Assembly (NCBI GenBank): GCA_017849575.1
Contig: JAFIGV010000029.1
Coordinates: 1-64,000 of the forward strand
Source: Flavipsychrobacter sp.
Lineage (GTDB): Bacteria > Bacteroidota > Bacteroidia > Chitinophagales > Chitinophagaceae
Direction of reading: 5' to 3'
DNA length: 64,000 bases
The notes below the pieces were generated by a model that saw nothing but the letters and a program-made list of their open reading frames with translations, was not told where the DNA came from and ran no database searches. Each line of letters begins with the position of its first letter. Within the stretch, counting starts at the first letter, position 1. Shown here in pieces: positions 61,275-64,000 of the stretch. Made by a program: the position numbers and the translations under genes.

Positions 61275-62327
61275 TTAGTCGCTAATCCTTTTTAGCCCGT
61301 AATAATTTATCACCAACGCTACCAGCAGAAACATGGCCACCAACTGATGAGCTTCTGCCAGCAATTCGTAGCTGCCAAAGCGGCTGGCCATCATTTTGGG
61401 TGCATGCAGCACGGTGAGGATACCCAGAACAATTTGCAGCAGCACCAGCGCCAGCGGATACCAGCGGGCAGCCGTAAGCAGGGCCTGCGGCTGTGACCGG
61501 GATGCGCGGGTGGCGGCTGCAAACCAAAAAATAAGCAACGTACCCAACAGATAAGCCAGTTGCCGGTGCCAAAACTGAACGTTGACCTGATCATTGATCC
61601 AGCTTTTGGTGGCGAGGCTGGCAGGCAGATAAACACCATTGATAGACGGCCAGGTAGGAGCAAAGGGCGCCGCCTTAAGTCCCGCCATAAAGGCACCATA
61701 AACAAGTTGCAGGCCCAGCGCTACGATAACGATGAGTGTGAACCGCCGCAGGCGATCGTCTTGCAGGCGACGACCTTCCGGCACCAGCAGCCGCAGGGCA
61801 AACCAAAGGGTATAGCAAAGCAAGACAAGCGCCGCTATGAAGTGTGCCGCCAGCCTGATGTGACTTACATACAAATCCGTATCGTTCAATCCGCTCGCAA
61901 CCATAATCCACCCGATAGCACCCTGCAGGGCACCGAGTAGGAAAAGGATCAGGAAGGGAACAACCATGTCGCGGTCGAAATATTTTTTGACCAAAAAATA
62001 AATGAACCCTGTGGCGAACACCACACCTAATAGGCGTGCCCACAGCCGATGCAGCCATTCCCAGAAAAATATGAACTTAAAATCGGAGAGCGTGAAGTCT
62101 GCGTTAAGGTATTTGTACTGAGCAATATGCTTGTAGCCATCGAAGGCTTTGTTCCACTGCTGCAGGTTGAGCGGCGGGATCCAACCCATGATAGGATCCC
62201 ATTTGGTCATAGACAATCCGGAGCCCGTGAGCCGGGTGACACCGCCCAATAGTACCTGCACGATGATCATGAAAACACCAGTCAACAGCCAGATAGCCAC
62301 GGCCCTTCGCTTTTCAACTACTCCCAT
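61275..62327 (-). CDS. ctaA: Heme A synthase (COX15/CtaA)
   Basis: A 350-residue membrane protein with eight predicted helices in two repeated halves. It oxidises heme O to heme A for aa3-type cytochrome oxidase. Conserved His ligands are in EWLHRLWAR, HIRLAAHF, FWHRQLAY and EAHQL; the N-terminal GGVTRLTGSGLSM motif is diagnostic. The ATG at 62327 is preferred; the frame upstream lacks similarity. No cox genes are adjacent in the window. Confidence 0.93.
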   Translation of the reverse strand: MGVVEKRRAVAIWLLTGVFMIIVQVLLGGVTRLTGSGLSMTKWDPIMGWIPPLNLQQWNKAFDGYKHIAQYKYLNADFTLSDFKFIFFWEWLHRLWARLLGVVFATGFIYFLVKKYFDRDMVVPFLILFLLGALQGAIGWIMVASGLNDTDLYVSHIRLAAHFIAALVLLCYTLWFALRLLVPEGRRLQDDRLRRFTLIVIVALGLQLVYGAFMAGLKAAPFAPTWPSINGVYLPASLATKSWINDQVNVQFWHRQLAYLLGTLLIFWFAAATRASRSQPQALLTAARWYPLALVLLQIVLGILTVLHAPKMMASRFGSYELLAEAHQLVAMFLLVALVINYYGLKRISD

Positions 62328-62810
62328 TGCGGATATTTTTTGCGGCAAAAGTACGACCTGCCGTGTAAGGATTTTTTGTTGAAAAACGGATGTATTTTCC
62401 CTAAACAAATGAGGAATTTACGCAACGCTGTTTCCACATATATATAGAGTGCAGAGAAACAACTTGGGCAAATATTACCACAAATACACGTTATTTGCAT
62501 ATGCCGCTTAAAGGGCACTAAATCAGAAGCTTAGAAATACGAAATAGTAATCAAAAAACGTTAAACACCGGAAAACACTTGCTGCAAGCGGAATAGCGCG
62601 TGTGCGAAGCAAAAAAACGCCGGGTGCGAAAAACAAAATCTGACCGCTTTGGCAATATATTATGGTATGGTCTGGTTGTTGTTATACCTTTGCGCGGTAC
62701 GGTTTTTTTGCCGTCCCACAGCTAAAGGTTTCTAAGCCGGCTTTTTCGGTTTATGATCCACTATTTTTTGTTTCACTGTATTATTCATTTAAAATTTTAA
62801 AAAAGCCTTT
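62328..62810. other. Intergenic region between ctaA and HU
   Basis: 483 bp with no credible gene, serving as divergent promoter space. It includes a perfect -7 element at 62685-62692 before the HU gene; the ctaA promoter on the minus strand is not clearly visible. Confidence 0.6.
62685..62692 (+). promoter_or_regulatory. -7 element of the HU gene
   Basis: TACCTTTG, an exact TAnnTTTG match, continuing as CG. The same TACCTTTGCG occurs before the next gene at 63161-63170. It would give a leader of about 110 bases. Confidence 0.55.
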
Positions 62811-63134
62811 ATGAGAAAAGCCGACGTGGTAAGCAGCATTGCTGAAAAAACCGGAATTCCTAAAGTGGACATCCTGGTGGCTCTTGAAGCATTCTTCAAA
62901 GAAGTAAAAACTTCACTGATTGAGGGAGAACCGGTATATGTACGCGGATTTGGCAGCTTTATCCTCAAGAAGAGAGCTGCAAAGATTGGCCGCAACATCA
63001 AAAAGAATGTGGCCGTAGAGATACCCGAACATTTCATTCCTGCTTTTAAGCCGGCAAAAGAATTTGTGCAGGCCGTAAAAGAATCGAAGCACGAACTGGT
63101 TGAGCACAGCGAAGCCGACCTTATTGAACAATAG
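62811..63134 (+). CDS. HU-family DNA-binding protein
   Basis: A 107-residue HU/IHF-type protein. MRKADVVSSIAEKTGIPKVDILVALEAFFKEV is the helical dimerisation part; VYVRGFGSFILKKRAAKIGRN and PAFKPAKEF the beta-arm base. The arm segment NIKKNVAVEIPEHFI lacks the usual NPxTG, which is a Bacteroidota variant. A C-terminal tail of about 15 acidic residues (HELVEHSEADLIEQ) extends past the normal end. It compacts and bends DNA. The TPR gene downstream has its own promoter element. Confidence 0.92.
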   Translation: MRKADVVSSIAEKTGIPKVDILVALEAFFKEVKTSLIEGEPVYVRGFGSFILKKRAAKIGRNIKKNVAVEIPEHFIPAFKPAKEFVQAVKESKHELVEHSEADLIEQ

Positions 63135-63160
63135 CAGGCGATGCAGCCGTGTGATTTTGC

Positions 63161-63168
63161 TACCTTTG
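63161..63168 (+). promoter_or_regulatory. -7 element of the C-terminal TPR gene
   Basis: TACCTTTG followed by CG, identical over ten bases to the element before HU. It implies a transcription start near 63175, 13 bases before the TTG start codon. Confidence 0.55.
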
Positions 63169-63187
63169 CGCACTAAAATCAAAGTTT

Positions 63188-64000
63188 TTGCGTAAGGTTC
63201 ATTATTACACCATCGCTGCAGCTATTGCGCTCATAGCAGTCTTGTACTTCGGGGTGAGCCGTGTGCCACCCAAAAAAGACGGTGCTCAGGCACCTATGGC
63301 AGGCGCAGCCAATGGCCCGCATGCCTCCCAACCAGCCTCTTTCGACTCTGTTCTTTCGCAGGCGCGCACGCAGTTGCCCGCGCATGCTGCAGAAGAAATA
63401 AAGACCATTGAGAACCAACTTGCAGCCATAAGCGATTCCTCGCGTATGGCTGTTGTTTTTGATACACTGGCAAGGGTGTGGCTGCAGCACCATCAGCCTC
63501 AGGTAGCCGCTTATTATTTCCTTTTAGAAGGCAAGTTGGAGAATTCGGAAAAAAAGCTCAATTTTGCAGCCCAATTATTTTTGGAGCAGGCCCGCAAGGC
63601 CACATCAGAAGGTGTGCAGCTCTGGAGCGGGCAAATGGCTGCCGAAGGCTTTAACCGCGCACTACAGCTTGACCCGGAAAACGACAGCCTGAAAGTAAAC
63701 CTTGCCGAGTGTTATATAGGAACGGGAGAAACCATGCAGGGCATTATGCTGCTGCGGGATGTGACCCAAAAACACCCGGACAATATACCTGCAAACCTGA
63801 TTTTGGGACAACAGGGCATTGTATCGGGGCAGTTTGATAAGGCAATAGCCCGCTTTGAAACTGTAGTAAAGGCCGACCCTACCAATATCGAAGCGATGCT
63901 GGGAATGGCAGAAGCCTATAAAAATAAGGGTGACCGGCAAAAAGCCATTGAGCTGCTGGAGCATGCCAAACAAGTGATGAACAATCCTGAATTTAGTAAG
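63188..64000 (+). CDS. TPR-repeat membrane protein, 3' end outside window
   Basis: Starting at TTG 63188, 271 codons remain open to the window end. An N-terminal transmembrane helix (YYTIAAAIALIAVLYFGV) is followed by a Ala/Pro-rich linker and then TPR units (AEGFNRALQLDPENDSLKVNLAECYIGTGE; GQQGIVSGQFDKAIARFETVVKADPTNIEAMLGMAEAYKNKGDRQKAIELL). No ATG is available near the 5' end, and the promoter element just upstream supports TTG. In related genomes a TPR protein lies between HU and ribonuclease G; that gene is expected next, outside the window. Confidence 0.85.
   Translation, partial: MRKVHYYTIAAAIALIAVLYFGVSRVPPKKDGAQAPMAGAANGPHASQPASFDSVLSQARTQLPAHAAEEIKTIENQLAAISDSSRMAVVFDTLARVWLQHHQPQVAAYYFLLEGKLENSEKKLNFAAQLFLEQARKATSEGVQLWSGQMAAEGFNRALQLDPENDSLKVNLAECYIGTGETMQGIMLLRDVTQKHPDNIPANLILGQQGIVSGQFDKAIARFETVVKADPTNIEAMLGMAEAYKNKGDRQKAIELLEHAKQVMNNPEFSK

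Overview
The window looks like a chromosomal segment of a Bacteroidota bacterium, most likely Chitinophagaceae or a close relative. The evidence is: four components of the type IX secretion system (PorZ, PorG, PorX, PorQ); five proteins ending in the T9SS C-terminal sorting domain (one of them PorZ); Bacteroidota-type promoters (TTTG, about 19 nt, TAnnTTTG) instead of -35/-10 boxes; weak or absent Shine-Dalgarno sequences; and phylum-typical forms such as split transketolase and MetH, a DUF3276 PUR-alpha-like protein and the HU/TPR pair. I see no rRNA, tRNA, CRISPR array, transposase or phage gene.

Layout. 1-260: tandem 51-bp repeats and hairpins. 0.3-9.3 kb: housekeeping genes (isoaspartyl peptidase, transketolase C-terminal subunit, LEA-type lipoprotein, RecO, PorZ, PurN, S4 protein, Asp-box lipoprotein, MetH N-terminal half). 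9.36-13.1 kb: an accessory island holding a decayed XRE-type regulator, a duplicated promoter module driving two secreted proteins of unknown function, and three tiny two-helix membrane proteins. 13.3-29.9 kb: TypA, a VWA protein, SRPBCC, an ABC exporter, LOG, L,D-transpeptidase, a DEAD helicase with a cold-shock protein, a transglutaminase-like protein, a giant TPR/MORN-variant protein and KorB. 29.9-32.6 kb: a second accessory stretch with one unknown exported protein inside dispersed repeats, including a duplicated composite repeat of about 400 bp. 32.6-37.6 kb: NadK, PorG, an acetyltransferase, PorX and a T9SS cargo protein. 37.7-51 kb: MoxR ATPase, two paralogous lipoproteins, a TPR protein, ParA, DUF3276, PorQ, FabI, a CPBP protein, Bcp, an M23 peptidase, a DUF3298 lipoprotein and an SPFH protein. 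51-64 kb: a T9SS-exported arylsulfotransferase-like protein, B12-dependent RNR, a giant GEVED/T9SS adhesin-like protein, CtaA, HU, and a TPR protein running off the end.

How the genes work together. The coherent theme is T9SS: PorX is the response regulator for por genes, PorG is part of the secretion machinery, PorQ and PorZ belong to the surface attachment complex that processes CTD cargo, and the window supplies four cargo proteins besides PorZ. Cell-envelope functions dominate the rest (M23 and L,D-transpeptidase, FabI, lipoproteins). The part most likely to be undescribed is the 9.4-13.1 kb island, where a secreted CxxC protein and a small cysteine-containing T9SS cargo share a duplicated promoter and leader. 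Functional statements there are inference.
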